Source: Owenia fusiformis (Eukaryota > Annelida > Polychaeta > Sabellida > Oweniidae). From it: a DNA stretch of 64,000 nucleotides. A program made the translations under genes and the position numbers. Location of the stretch: assembly GCA_903813345.2 (NCBI GenBank), contig CAIIXF020000007.1, forward strand, positions 4,037,730-4,101,729, read 5' to 3'. Shown piece by piece: positions 22,401 to 30,721 of the stretch; position 1 is the stretch's first letter; the number at the start of each line of letters is the position of its first letter. The notes under the pieces are model-generated. The model was not told the DNA's origin and made no database searches. It saw only the letters and a program-made list of their open reading frames with translations.

Positions 22401-25400
22401 TACACTTCTAAAAAATATTTTTTCCCATTGACATAACATGGGGCACCAAATTTAGCGATTTTTGAGCTTTCAAAACGCCATAACTTCCGAACCGGAAGTC
22501 GGATCGAAATTTGGTTTGCAGATTTGGATTCCAGAGAAAATTCTTTCCTTAATTCATAGCTCATACGTTAAATTTGGAAACTTTTTATTTTGACCTACAT
22601 TTCGGACACGCCATAACTTCCAAACCGGCAGTTGGATCGAAATTTGGTTTGCAGATTCGGATTCCTGAGAAAATTCTATACTTAATTCATAACTCAAACG
22701 TCAAATTTTGAGAATTTTTTATTTTGACCTACTTTTCGGACACCATATCTCAAAAATGGAGCAAAATACTTTCTGACGGCAAAAAGCTAACACTATTAGC
22801 AGACTCTTAGCTACATGTATACAAAATTTCGAAGAATATAATTAATCTGTTGTGTCAGAATCGCAAAAATAAGGAAAAACTTTGAATTTGACCTAGATTT
22901 TGACCTAGGCATTTTGGTGTCCAAATTTTGAAGCTAGATGGCTTATGAGGTCCCCTTCTTTTAAAAGCTTTCATTACATTTAGCTGAACTCAGTCTATAT
23001 TTCGTATTTTTCACTTCAAAAAAATGTTTTTCCCATTGACTTAACATGGGCACCAAATTTAGCGATTTTTGAGCTTTCAAAACGCAATAACTTCCGAACG
23101 GGAAGTCGGATCAAAATTTAGTTTGCAGATTCGGATTCCTGAGAAAATTCTACCCTTATCTCATAGCTCATATGTTAAATTTGGAGAACTTTTTGGTTTT
23201 GACCTACATTCAGGACGCCATATCTCAAAATCGCTAAGAGTAATCAAAAAACGGATGGCACACTCTCGATTTGTTTTTTTCTTAGCTACATGTAGAAACT
23301 AAGATGAAGTAGTTATGACAAACAACAACGAAGATAATTGACAGAATGTTGATTTGACCTTGATTTGACCTAGTTCTTGACCCTTGACCTAGATAAAAAT
23401 TTGACCTAATTTCCCATCATCCCAGGTACTGCCCCTAGTTGATCATGTAAGCAGCTTAAAGTAAATTCTTTTAGTTGGTGAGAAATCTGGGAAGGAGGAA
23501 GATTCTGAAAGAATAATAATAATAACTAGACATGTAAATTGAACAAGTTCAATTTAAGACTCCAGATTTCACATTTTTTTAAGCTGAGTCATCCAGAACT
23601 TGTAAGCTGAGTCATTCAGAATAAGCTGAGTCAGCTAGAATATAGACATTTAGACAACTTTTAAGAAGGCTATCTTCGACTCTATTAGCTTAACATGGGG
23701 ATATCATCATATCGACTTTTCGAGACTTCAAACCGCTATAACTATCTAACCAGAAGTTAGATCGAAATTTAGTTTAAAGATTCTGATTCCTGAGAAAATT
23801 CTACCCTTAATTCATAACTCATACGTTAAATTTGGATAATTTCTTATTTTGACCTACATTTCGGACACCATATCTCAAAAGTGGGTCAAAAAACTTTCTG
23901 ACGGCAGAAGGCTATCACTATAAGCACACTCTTTGCTTCCTTTATACAAAAGTTTGAAGCAAATCCTTAAAGTTCAATGTCAGAATCGCAAAAATAAGGA
24001 AAAACTATGAATTTGACCTAGATTTTGACCAAGGCATTTTTGCGTCCAAATTTTAAAGCTAGATAGCCTTCGAGGTCCCCTCCTTTTATAGGCTTTCAGA
24101 ATATTAAGCTGTACTCAGTCTTTATCTGGTATTTTACACTTCAAAAAATCCTTTTTCTCATTGACATAACATGGGGCACCAAATTTAGCGATTTTTGAGC
24201 TTTCAAAACCCCATAACTTTCGAACCGGAAGTCGGATCGTAATCTGGTTTGCAGATTTGGATTCCTGACAAAATTCTACCCCTAATTCATAACTCATACG
24301 TTAAATTTGGAATTTTTTTATTTTGACCTACTTTTTGGACACGCCATAACTTCCGAACCGGTAGTCGGATCGAGATTTGGTTTGCAGATTCGGATTCCTG
24401 AGAAGATTCTACCCTTAATTCATAACTCATACGTTGAATCTGGAGAACTTTTTATTTTGACCTACTTTTCGGACACCATATCTCAAAAGTGGGTCAAAAT
24501 ACTTTCTGACGGCAAAAAGCTAACACTATTAGCACACTCTTTGCTACCTGTATACAAAATTTGGAAGTAAATTATTAAACTGTAGTGTCAGAATCGTAAA
24601 AACAAGAAAACACTATGAATTTGACCTAGATTTTGACCTAGGCATTTTGGTGTCCAAATTTTGAAGCTATGTAGCTTTTGAGGTCTCCTTCTTTAATAAG
24701 CATTCATTATGTTAAGCTGTACTCAGTCTATATCCTGTATTTTACACTTCGAAAAAGTCTTTTTTCCCATTGACTTAACATAGGCACCAAATTTAGCGAT
24801 TTTTGAGCTTTCAAAACGCCATAACTTCCGAACCGGAAGTCCGATCCAAATTCGGTTTGCAGATTTGGATTCCTGAGAAAATTCTACATCTTTTTCATAG
24901 CTCACACATTCGATTTGGAGCATGTTTAGGCGTGACCTACATTTCGGACGCCATATCTCAAAATCGGTAAGAGTAATCAAAATTCTGATGTCATATCTTT
25001 GATTCGCCTTTTTTTAAGCTACACGATGAAAAAAAGATGAAGGAGTTACGAAGAATATTGACGAAGATATGATGAAGAATGTTGAAAATGTAAGATTTGT
25101 CCTAGTTCTTGACCTTTGACCTAGATAAAAATTTGACCTAATTTCCCAGAAAGCCGGTTTCAGTCTTTAGTTAACCATGTAAGTTGGATTAAGTAAGCTG
25201 TTATAGTTGACGAGAAATTTGGTGAGGAGGAAGAAAAAAGAAAGAAAAATAATAATAATAATAAAGAAAACTGGCAAAAACAATAGACTCCAGATTTTCA
25301 ATCTGGAGTCTAATAATAAAGAAAACTGACGAAAGCAATAGACTCCAGATTTTCATCTGGAGTCTAATAATAATAATATCTATAAAATTAATAGGAGGCC

Positions 25401-28400
25401 CCCTGTCGGGGCCTCCTAATAATAAAGAATAAAGAATAATAATAATATCTACAAAATTGATAGGAGGCCCCCCGATGGGGCCTCCTAATAATAAACCACA
25501 AATAACCTATATGAAGAGAAATTTGCTACTTTTCAAAACCACTTTTACACCACGCTCATCCAGTATATGGATGTACTTTTTGTTTCAGTAATATGGGAAG
25601 TCTTGTTAGATGTCTCAGTCTTAATAGCAGATCCCAAAACTGAATACTTTGCTGCATTCAATGCAAAAAACAGCTGTAAGTTATCATATGCTCATTCTTA
25701 TGGATTGCGTTGTTTCAATCTAATTTTTCATTCAATGCATTTTGTCATTTTATGCATGGTTCAATGCATTTTGTCATTTCATGCATTGTTCAATTCATTT
25801 TGTCATTTTATGCATGGTTCAATGCATTTTGTCATTTAATGCATGGTTCAATGCATTTTGTCGTTTTATGCATGGTTCAATGCATTTTGTCATTTAATGC
25901 ATTGTTGAATTCATTTGATCATTTAATGCATGGTTCAATGCATTTTGTTATTTTATGCATGGCTCAATTCATTTTGCCATTTTATGCATGGTTCAATGCA
26001 TTCTGTCATTTTATGCATGGTTCAATGCAATTTGTAGTTTTATACTTGGTTCAGTGCATTTTGTCGTTTTATGCATGGTTCAATGCATCTTGTTGTTTTG
26101 TGCATGGTTCAATGCATTCCGTCAATTTTTGCATGGTTCAGTGCATTTCATCATTTAATGCATGGTTCAATGCATTTCGTCATTTTATGCATGGTTCAAT
26201 GCATTTTGTCATTTTATGCTTTGCTCAATGTATTTTGTCATTTTATGCATGGTTTAATGTATTTTGTCATTTTATGCTTGGCTCAATGTATTTTGTCATT
26301 TTATGCATGGTTTAATGTATTTTGTCATTTTATGCATGGTTCAATGCAATTTGTAGTTTTATACTTGGTTCAGTGCATTTTGTCGTTTTATGCATGGTTC
26401 AATGCATTTCATCATTTTATGCATGGTTCAATGCATTTCGTCAGTTTATGCATGGTTAAATGCATTTTGTCATTTTATGCTTGGCTTAATGTATTTTGTC
26501 ATTTTATGCATGGTTTAATGCATTTTGTCATTTTATGCTTGGCTCAATGTATTTTGTCATTTTATGCATGGTTTAATGTATTTTGTCATTTTATGCATGG
26601 TTCAATGCATTTCATCATTTTATGCATGGTTAAATGCATTTTGTCATTTTATGCTTGGCTCAATGTATTTTGTCATTTTATGCATGGCTCAATGCATTTT
26701 GTCATTTTATGCTTGGCTCAATGTATTTTGTCATTTTATGCTTGGCTCAATGTATTTTGTCATTTTATGCATGGCTCAATGCATTTTGTCATTTTATGCT
26801 TGGCTCAATGTATTTTGTCATTTTATGCTTGGCTCAATGTATTTTGTCATTTTATGCATGGTTTAATGCATTTTGTCATTTTATGCATGGCTCAATGCAT
26901 TTTGTCATTTTATGCTTGGCTCAATGTATTTTGTCATTTTATGCTTGGCTCAATGTATTTTGTCATTTTATGCATGGCTCAATGCATTTTGTCATTTTAT
27001 GCTTGGCTCAATGTATTTTGTCATTTTATGCTTGGCTCAATGTATTTTGTCATTTTATGCATGGTTTAATGCATTTTGTCATTTTATGCATGGCTCAATG
27101 CATTTTGTCATTTTATGCTTGGCTCAATGTATTTTGTCATTTTATGCTTGGCTCAATGTATTTTGTCATTTTATGCTTGGCTCAATGTATTTTGTCATTT
27201 TATGCATGGTTTAATGCATTTTGTCATTTTATGCATGGTTCAATGCAGTTTGTAGTTTTATACTTGGTTCAATGCATTTTGTCATTTTATGCATGGTTCA
27301 ATGCATTTTGTCATTTTATGCATGGTTCTATGCTTTGTGGCACCACTTTGTTTAAAACAATTTAATAAAAATAAACAGTTATGTTTATTACATCTTTAAG
27401 AGTACAATTTGGTCTATGGGATTATCTCTTCATTTGCAAGACAACCCAATATTCTTTACTCATTTAATGATAGAAAATGAATGCTTATTCAATGATTTAT
27501 GATATTCACTCAGCTGATATATTAGTTGTCTATTTGTTATTATGTTTGGTAGAGCATCCAAGATCTAATCGGGAGGTCATGGGTTCAACCAAGGTGGAAT
27601 GACATTTTCACAACAGCCCTTAGCTTAAGATTTGATCCTGTTTCAAAGAAACTAATAGAAAATTGTCAGCTGGGAATGGCACATGGGAAAGACCATTTGG
27701 GAAAGAATTTTACAACTGACATCTAAACTGACATGTAAATATAAAATTTGAACAAATTTCTCATTTTTTATTTTTAGTATTTGTGTTCAAGCCTTCTTCC
27801 TCTACCCCCGAGTATATTCAGCAAAATCTGAGTGACTCAAAAATCATACACGCACTTTTTGTGGAGAAAACAGAAGAATCTACTGACACTTTACCATTGT
27901 GTAGAAATACGGACCTATATTTCATGAATGCAAAACAGGAACTACTTTCTTTGACAACCAAGGCATCTTTGAAACAGAATGAAGAGAATGGAGTTACAGA
28001 AGGCAACTTGGTATGTACAATCAGTGACTTTTGATTACTAAATGCTCAAATGTATCGAGTATAATACTGTAATAAAAATGCTGTAGATTAATAAATGTAT
28101 TACTTTTATGTGTAAAGTACATTGATAATAGGAGTTAGATTTATTGTATAAGCAAATAACATTTATTGTATGAGTAAAGAACATGGTATGAATTGTATTA
28201 ATTTCCTTGGCACATTGATGATGTGAGTTGTTGGTTGAATGAGTATTTATATACATATACATATATATATATTATAACTTCAGGTGAGAAATCTGCCGCA
28301 AACTCCATATAGCAGGCTTCTCGCACAGAAAAAGATCTCCACCAATGTGGACACCACCCAGCGATTCTCAGCTGATGTCCTTGGCAACCCTTCGAGAGAG

Positions 28401-28959
28401 GTGGTAGAAGAGCTAACTATAACGCCTGCACACGTCCTACCTAATGTCCGTACTCTTTGTGCACAATTCATCAAGTCCCTTACACAACCAGGGGCCTTGA
28501 AAGCTAAAATGTAAGTAATACAGTGCAGTGATATGAAAATGGAAATTAGTTCATTGGTCAAGGATAGTTGATGGCATGAAAATAATTTTACAACAGAAAT
28601 ACATATAATAGGTATAACCTTATTGGGTATGTTATATTACTACTACAGTGATAAATTATGACATTTCTTGAACTGCTGTGGGTTATCTATTAATGTATGA
28701 TTTCAGGGCAAATGATGACGTCTCAGACGATGAAAATGATGAAGATGATAATGTGAAAAATGATGATAACTCTGATTCTGAATCTGACATGGAAGTAGAC
28801 AAACAACAAACAAATACAGACAACAAAAAATCTGATTTATCTAAAACTTTTGAAGACACATTGTTGATATCAGACCAAAAACAGGAGTTAGGGAAAAGTT
28901 ACACTAAAGCGTTAAAAAGTGTGAAAATCGAACAGTTCACTTGGTTGAAAAGTGAATAA
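10414..28959 (+). CDS. WDR75: WDR75/UTP17-like nucleolar WD-repeat protein, last five exons
   Basis: Exons are 10414-10505, 25589-25675, 27778-28010, 28284-28510 and 28707-28959 (stop TAA 28957-28959). All introns are GT/AG and the phases agree, giving about 296 C-terminal residues. Exons 1-2 encode HVVFGNETCSHLVV, then a WD-like strand set ending LLDVSVLIADPKTEYFAAF. Exon 3 opens with LFVFKPSS, exon 4 carries TPAHVLPNVRTLC, and exon 5 has an acidic stretch (DDENDEDDN) and ends in a basic tail plus FTWLKSE. These blocks and their order match my memory of animal WDR75, a subunit of the U3 small-subunit processome needed for pre-rRNA transcription and 18S processing in the nucleolus; human WDR75 is about 830 aa. 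The N-terminal WD repeats are not in view. Intron 1 carries a 14.8-kb insertion. A possible poly(A) signal, ATTAAA, lies at 29006. Assignment is by recognition, not by search. Confidence 0.82.
10506..10790 (+). other. Pre-insertion part of WDR75 intron
   Basis: This begins with a GTGAGT donor and runs to the left copy of the 24-bp duplication. I see no further exon. Confidence 0.6.
10791..10814 (+). repeat. Left copy of 24-bp direct duplication (decoy splice acceptor)
   Basis: This is identical to 25571-25594. It contains the polypyrimidine tract and AG (TTTTTGTTTCAG) plus the first six bases of the next WDR75 exon. Use of this acceptor would read about 20 codons into the inserted DNA and meet a TAG stop near 10871. 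Confidence 0.85.
10815..10890 (+). repeat. Left terminal inverted repeat
   Basis: It reads TACTGGATGAGCGTGG, GTAAAAGTGGTTTTGAAA and AGCAAATTTCTCTT, and continues to about TTTGTGGTTTAT. The reverse complement of 25488-25563 gives the same order with a handful of substitutions. Confidence 0.85.
12424..12590 (-). pseudogene. Decayed C-terminal coding fragment of unknown origin
   Basis: On the minus strand, LVDGKIEPNWPDQPIPPDDL (12573 downward) runs into SHIKIATDALTEVDVERS and NEDFDANDIKDD followed by a TAA stop near 12417, if one base-pair frameshift is allowed near 12505. The composition (acidic, no low complexity) looks protein-like rather than random, and it sits in the loop of the 3.9-kb palindrome. 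I do not recognise the family. It could be a relic of the element's own protein or a captured host exon. Confidence 0.35.
12757..13400. mobile_element. Inverted-repeat element in the loop of the palindrome
   Basis: It starts TGTTACGCGGTATATGGCAT and ends with CCGCGTAACA, so the terminal ten bases are inverted. The left third is full of short variants of GTGAATATGCCATA, CACCTGC and CATATACCGCAGGTG in both orientations, giving many local hairpins. A second copy of the left part lies inverted at 46690-47005. No ORF is recognisable. Confidence 0.7.
14828..16203 (+). repeat. AGGTCA-rich composite block 1
   Basis: After CTAGA comes a small perfect hairpin (AGATTGCAAGCAATCT, 14833-14848), then ACGGAGGCCC, then about 2.5 copies of a 447-bp unit, then a distinct terminal segment (AGACGGCAAAAGGCTAAG near 15934) ending in AGAATAAATAATAACTAGA. 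TGACCT and AGGTCA occur very densely; TGACCTTGACCTTTGACC is at 15195 and 15642. There is no coding content. Confidence 0.8.
16204..18060 (+). repeat. AGGTCA-rich composite block 2
   Basis: This is a second copy of the block at 14828, with the same hairpin (16222-16237), the same ACGGAGGCCC start and the same AATAATAATAACTAGA end, but with one more 447-bp unit. TGACCTTGACCTTTGACC recurs at 16587, 17034 and 17481, spaced exactly 447 bp. A tandem duplication of a whole module with internal unit-number change is the simplest reading. Confidence 0.8.
18067..18100 (+). repeat. Hairpin plus GACTCCAGATTT motif
   Basis: The perfect stem AAATTGAACAAGTTCAATTT (18067-18086) is followed by AAGACTCCAGATTT. 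The same pair occurs at 23536-23570, again right after an AATAATAATAACTAGA end. Confidence 0.85.
18130..18345 (+). repeat. 12-bp AGCTGAGTAAGT tandem array
   Basis: About 17 imperfect copies of a 12-bp unit. Eight copies contain GTAAGT, the consensus core of a 5' splice site, although the stretch lies inside an intron. Confidence 0.75.
18346..18490. other. Spacer before the minisatellite
   Basis: It includes a diverged remnant of the ~470-bp unit (CAAACTTCAAAATGGCG followed by GGATTGCAATTTTG). Nothing else is visible. Confidence 0.4.
18491..20005 (+). repeat. Minisatellite array, left arm (19+23 bp alternation)
   Basis: A 19-bp unit ACCCTGTTATAAAACTAAG alternates with a ~23-bp unit (ACCCCCCACGT, then TATAAAACTAAG or AATAAAACTAAG), making a ~42-bp dimer repeated about 36 times. 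The second unit itself alternates ACGTTAT and ACGTAAT, hinting at an ~84-bp higher-order period. Units drop out in places. The array is not CRISPR-like because there are no unique spacers. Confidence 0.95.
20006..20631. other. Spacer between mirror-image arrays, with its own inverted repeat
   Basis: AATATTTTGAATTTTTCAG, TCCAATAAATTGC and TGATAGGAGCTTTG (20007-20070) return inverted at about 20195-20262. The foldback therefore continues inward with a ~120-base loop. The rest, to 20631, is unmatched on the left side. Confidence 0.7.
20632..21380 (-). repeat. Minisatellite array, right arm (inverted copy)
   Basis: This carries the reverse complement of the 18491-20005 units, CTTAGTTTTATAACAGGGT alternating with CTTAGTTTTAT(A/T)ACGTGG plus a G run. 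It has about 18 dimers, half the length of the left arm. Together the two arrays could form a stem of about 700 bp. Confidence 0.95.
21384..23525 (+). repeat. Array of ~470-bp units, first set
   Basis: Units start with GAGGTCCCCTTCTTTTATGG at 21386, 21860, 22341 and 22948. Shared internal phrases include CAAATTTAGCGATTTTTGAG, CGCCATAACTTCCGAAC, GTTTGCAGATTCGGATTCC and GACGGCAAAAGCTAACAC. The set ends in a TGACCTAG-rich tail and AATAATAATAACTAGA. The last phrases also occur, diverged, in the 447-bp blocks, so the two families are anciently related. The short open frames seen here follow the unit and are not genes. Confidence 0.85.
23526..25262 (+). repeat. Array of ~470-bp units, second set
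   Basis: It opens with the AAATTGAAC/GTTCAATTT hairpin and three AAGCTGAGTCA repeats (23581-23635). Units of the same ~470-bp family follow, at about 23690, 24074 and 24681. It ends with GACCTAGATAAAAATTTGACC and a run of AATAATAATAATAA, mirroring the first set. Confidence 0.8.
25263..25490 (+). repeat. Cluster of four perfect hairpins separated by AATAATAA
   Basis: Two stems of AGACTCCAGATT with its complement (25285-25311 and 25340-25365) are followed by two stems of AGGAGGCCCC with its complement (25393-25417 and 25462-25486). Each is followed by AATAATAA and a short linker. The stem sequences repeat the GACTCCAGATTT and GGAGGCCC motifs that open the upstream blocks. They resemble factor-independent terminators in shape, but the context is eukaryotic. 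Confidence 0.85.
25488..25570 (-). repeat. Right terminal inverted repeat
   Basis: Read on the minus strand it gives CTGGATGAGCGTGGTGTAAA and onward, as at the left end. It stops seven bases before the right copy of the 24-bp duplication. Confidence 0.85.
25571..25594 (+). repeat. Right copy of 24-bp direct duplication (authentic splice acceptor)
   Basis: TTTTTGTTTCAG ends at 25588 and the WDR75 exon starts at 25589. Frame continuity with the previous and next exons shows this copy carries the working acceptor. Confidence 0.85.
25730..27335 (+). repeat. 29-bp tandem array (~55 copies) in WDR75 intron
   Basis: The unit is ATGCATGGTTCAATG followed by CATTTTGTCATTTT. Variants (GCATGGTTTAAT, GCTTGGCTCAATGTAT, GCATGGCTCAATGCAT) recur in a higher-order pattern of 203 bp (seven units), for example GTTTAATGCA at 26861 and 27064. 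Because 29 is not a multiple of 3 and the unit has no stop in any plus frame, it yields long open frames of up to 332 codons with a 29-residue period. I consider these non-coding. Confidence 0.95.
27540..27610 (+). mobile_element. tRNA-derived SINE fragment
   Basis: TGGTAGAGCATCCAAGATC resembles a pol III A box with D-arm, and GGTCATGGGTTCAACC resembles the B box with T-arm, at tRNA-like spacing. The stems are decayed and the 5' end is missing, so it is a SINE head and not a functional tRNA gene. The body may extend to about 27700. Confidence 0.6.
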
Positions 28960-29896
28960 TACATTTAAAACACTGGAGATTTTATAAGTTATTATATGGA
29001 AATGCATTAAACTCCACCCAATGGGATATTTAGGTGTTAGAATTGGACAATTGAGGGCTTTAAAATGTTAAATAGATGTCTCTCACTCCAAAGGGCTTTA
29101 CCATTATATTATATTATTTCGTCCTATTGGAAAAACTATATATGATATGATTTAGCATGGCTTCATTGCTGATTGTGTCAAGATAATCGACATATATTTG
29201 TATATAAATGTACTCTTGACATTTAGCAATATAACACCTGGATCAAAGAAACAATAGCCTCATACGGTTGTTGATATTGAGAACTGTTACCTTTTAGGCT
29301 AAATAGAATAATGACTAAAATATATTATTTTGGATATAGTGTTCCTACTATTCTATTTAGAAATCTGGAGCAGGGATTCTGAAGTTTTTTTTAACATTCA
29401 CTTGTTTCTTTCATACCTATTTTCATTTTGCCACTTTCACTTTTTTTATAAATGGAATACCCTTAACTTCAATATTATAGATGAACCTCATGTCAAATAT
29501 GTTTGAAATAATTGGCCTATTATATATTTTTCCAATAATCCATATAATCTGACTCATTTGAAAGCCCATTTCTATTTGTAATCTGCATTTATTAGTTTGA
29601 AATGGATTATTCAATTTTAAAGACCTGCCATCAATCATAAAGGACATGTGTTTTATATCAGTGAGAAAAATGTTACATTTTAAAATGTAAAGAAGACTAA
29701 TAGATTGGAATCAGGAATGATTGAATTAAAGAAGGTATAAGAGATATAAAGACTAATTGAGAATAAAACATACATATATATTGCTCCCATAATTCCATGT
29801 CATACCTATTTTCTAAAAATTCCATTTCTACATCCAAAATGTTCAATGAACTCTGTTTGATCAAATCTCTCAACTCTAATTTTAAATGACATTATG
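28960..29896. other. WDR75 3' flank, no gene seen
   Basis: AT-rich. A weak poly(A) hexamer ATTAAA lies at 29006-29011. A minus-strand open stretch at 29423-29647 has no recognisable domain. Confidence 0.5.
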
Positions 29897-30721
29897 CAGG
29901 GCTACTAGAATTCTATTTCCACACTGCAGCAGAAAAAATGTAGAGAGAATTTTTAGTCGCGTTTTATTAAAACAGGAAACTTTTTTTGGGGCTTGCTTTG
30001 TAACACACCGGAATAGCCTGACAACGGTAAAGTCAGATACCGTTGTCACAAATAACTGTCGCTTCAATTAGATTTTCATGAACTGTATGTTTAATAGAGC
30101 ACCTAGACTAAATTCCTTTGGAATATACTCGTTGTACAATTAATTATGTTCTACCATCGAAATAAAGTCTTTGATTTAACCGATCAAAATGAGATACAGA
30201 ACAATGGACACTGTATTACCATATGCCTTTGTCTTTGTAAATTATTTCAAATTCAGATTCCGTTGTCATTGACGATATCGAAGACGCTATCTTGTGGTGA
30301 TTCACAACCCAATTTGATCGAAATTGGGATTTCATATGATACATCATTACAAGAGCTTATACATGCACAGAATTAGCGACGATAAAATCCCATGAAATAG
30401 GACCAAGTGATTTAAGAGTAAGCGACGGTTATGTCCGCCATTTGTGACAACAGTATCTGACTTTACCGTTGTCAGGCTATTCCGGTGTGTGTAAGGAACA
30501 CCTAGTGTGAGTCACGAAATATGTGAAGACTAGATACTCGTATTCTATTGCTCCTGGCCAATATATCATCTCTTTAAATATATCTGTTGTTCAAATACAT
30601 GTACACATTATAAAAATATGGCAGTGTTATTTGGATTTTCACACTATTTCAACAAAAAATCCTGTAAAAAAATGCGATAAGAATTTCACATTTTGTAGTG
30701 CCGAATTCTAGTAGCCCTGGT
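29897..30721. mobile_element. hAT-like non-autonomous inverted-repeat element
   Basis: The termini CAGGGCTACTAGAATTC and GAATTCTAGTAGCCCTG are inverted. A longer internal pair (30002-30063 and 30421-30491, with CCGGAATAGCCTGACAACGG) is also inverted. The CAGGG start is typical of hAT elements, but I could not confirm an 8-bp target duplication; only TTATG is shared by the flanks. No transposase is visible. Confidence 0.7.

Larger units (their letters stand above)
10815..25570. mobile_element. 14.76-kb composite structure with terminal inverted repeats in WDR75 intron
   Basis: The left end TACTGGATGAGCGTGGTG (from 10815) is repeated in reverse complement at the right end (about 25488-25563); about 75 bases match with few differences. 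The structure is flanked by 24-bp identical direct repeats (10791-10814 and 25571-25594). Inside, in order, are a 3.9-kb palindrome, two AGGTCA-rich blocks, a 12-bp repeat, mirror-image minisatellites, two ~470-bp-unit arrays and a set of hairpins. No ORF with a recognisable domain is present. Terminal inverted repeats plus a direct duplication indicate a single insertion of a large non-autonomous element, although a 24-bp duplication is long for a DNA transposon. A series of nested insertions is the alternative. Confidence 0.75.

Noticed and set aside
25285-25486. Rho-independent terminators
   Set aside because: Stem-loops have the right shape but are followed by AATAATAA rather than a T run, and lie in an animal intron.
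10815-25570. Helitron, Polinton or LTR element for the giant structure
   Set aside because: No Rep/helicase, integrase, polymerase or LTR pair is visible, and the CTAGA ends lack the usual Helitron arrangement of a hairpin just upstream. I leave it unclassified.
25710-27365. Open frames of 113-332 codons
   Set aside because: They arise from a stop-free 29-bp satellite whose length is not a multiple of three. The same peptide appears in all frames, and the array lies between two well-supported exons of another gene.
27540-27610. Functional tRNA gene
   Set aside because: A- and B-box-like sequences are present, but acceptor and anticodon stems do not pair. It is better explained as a SINE head.
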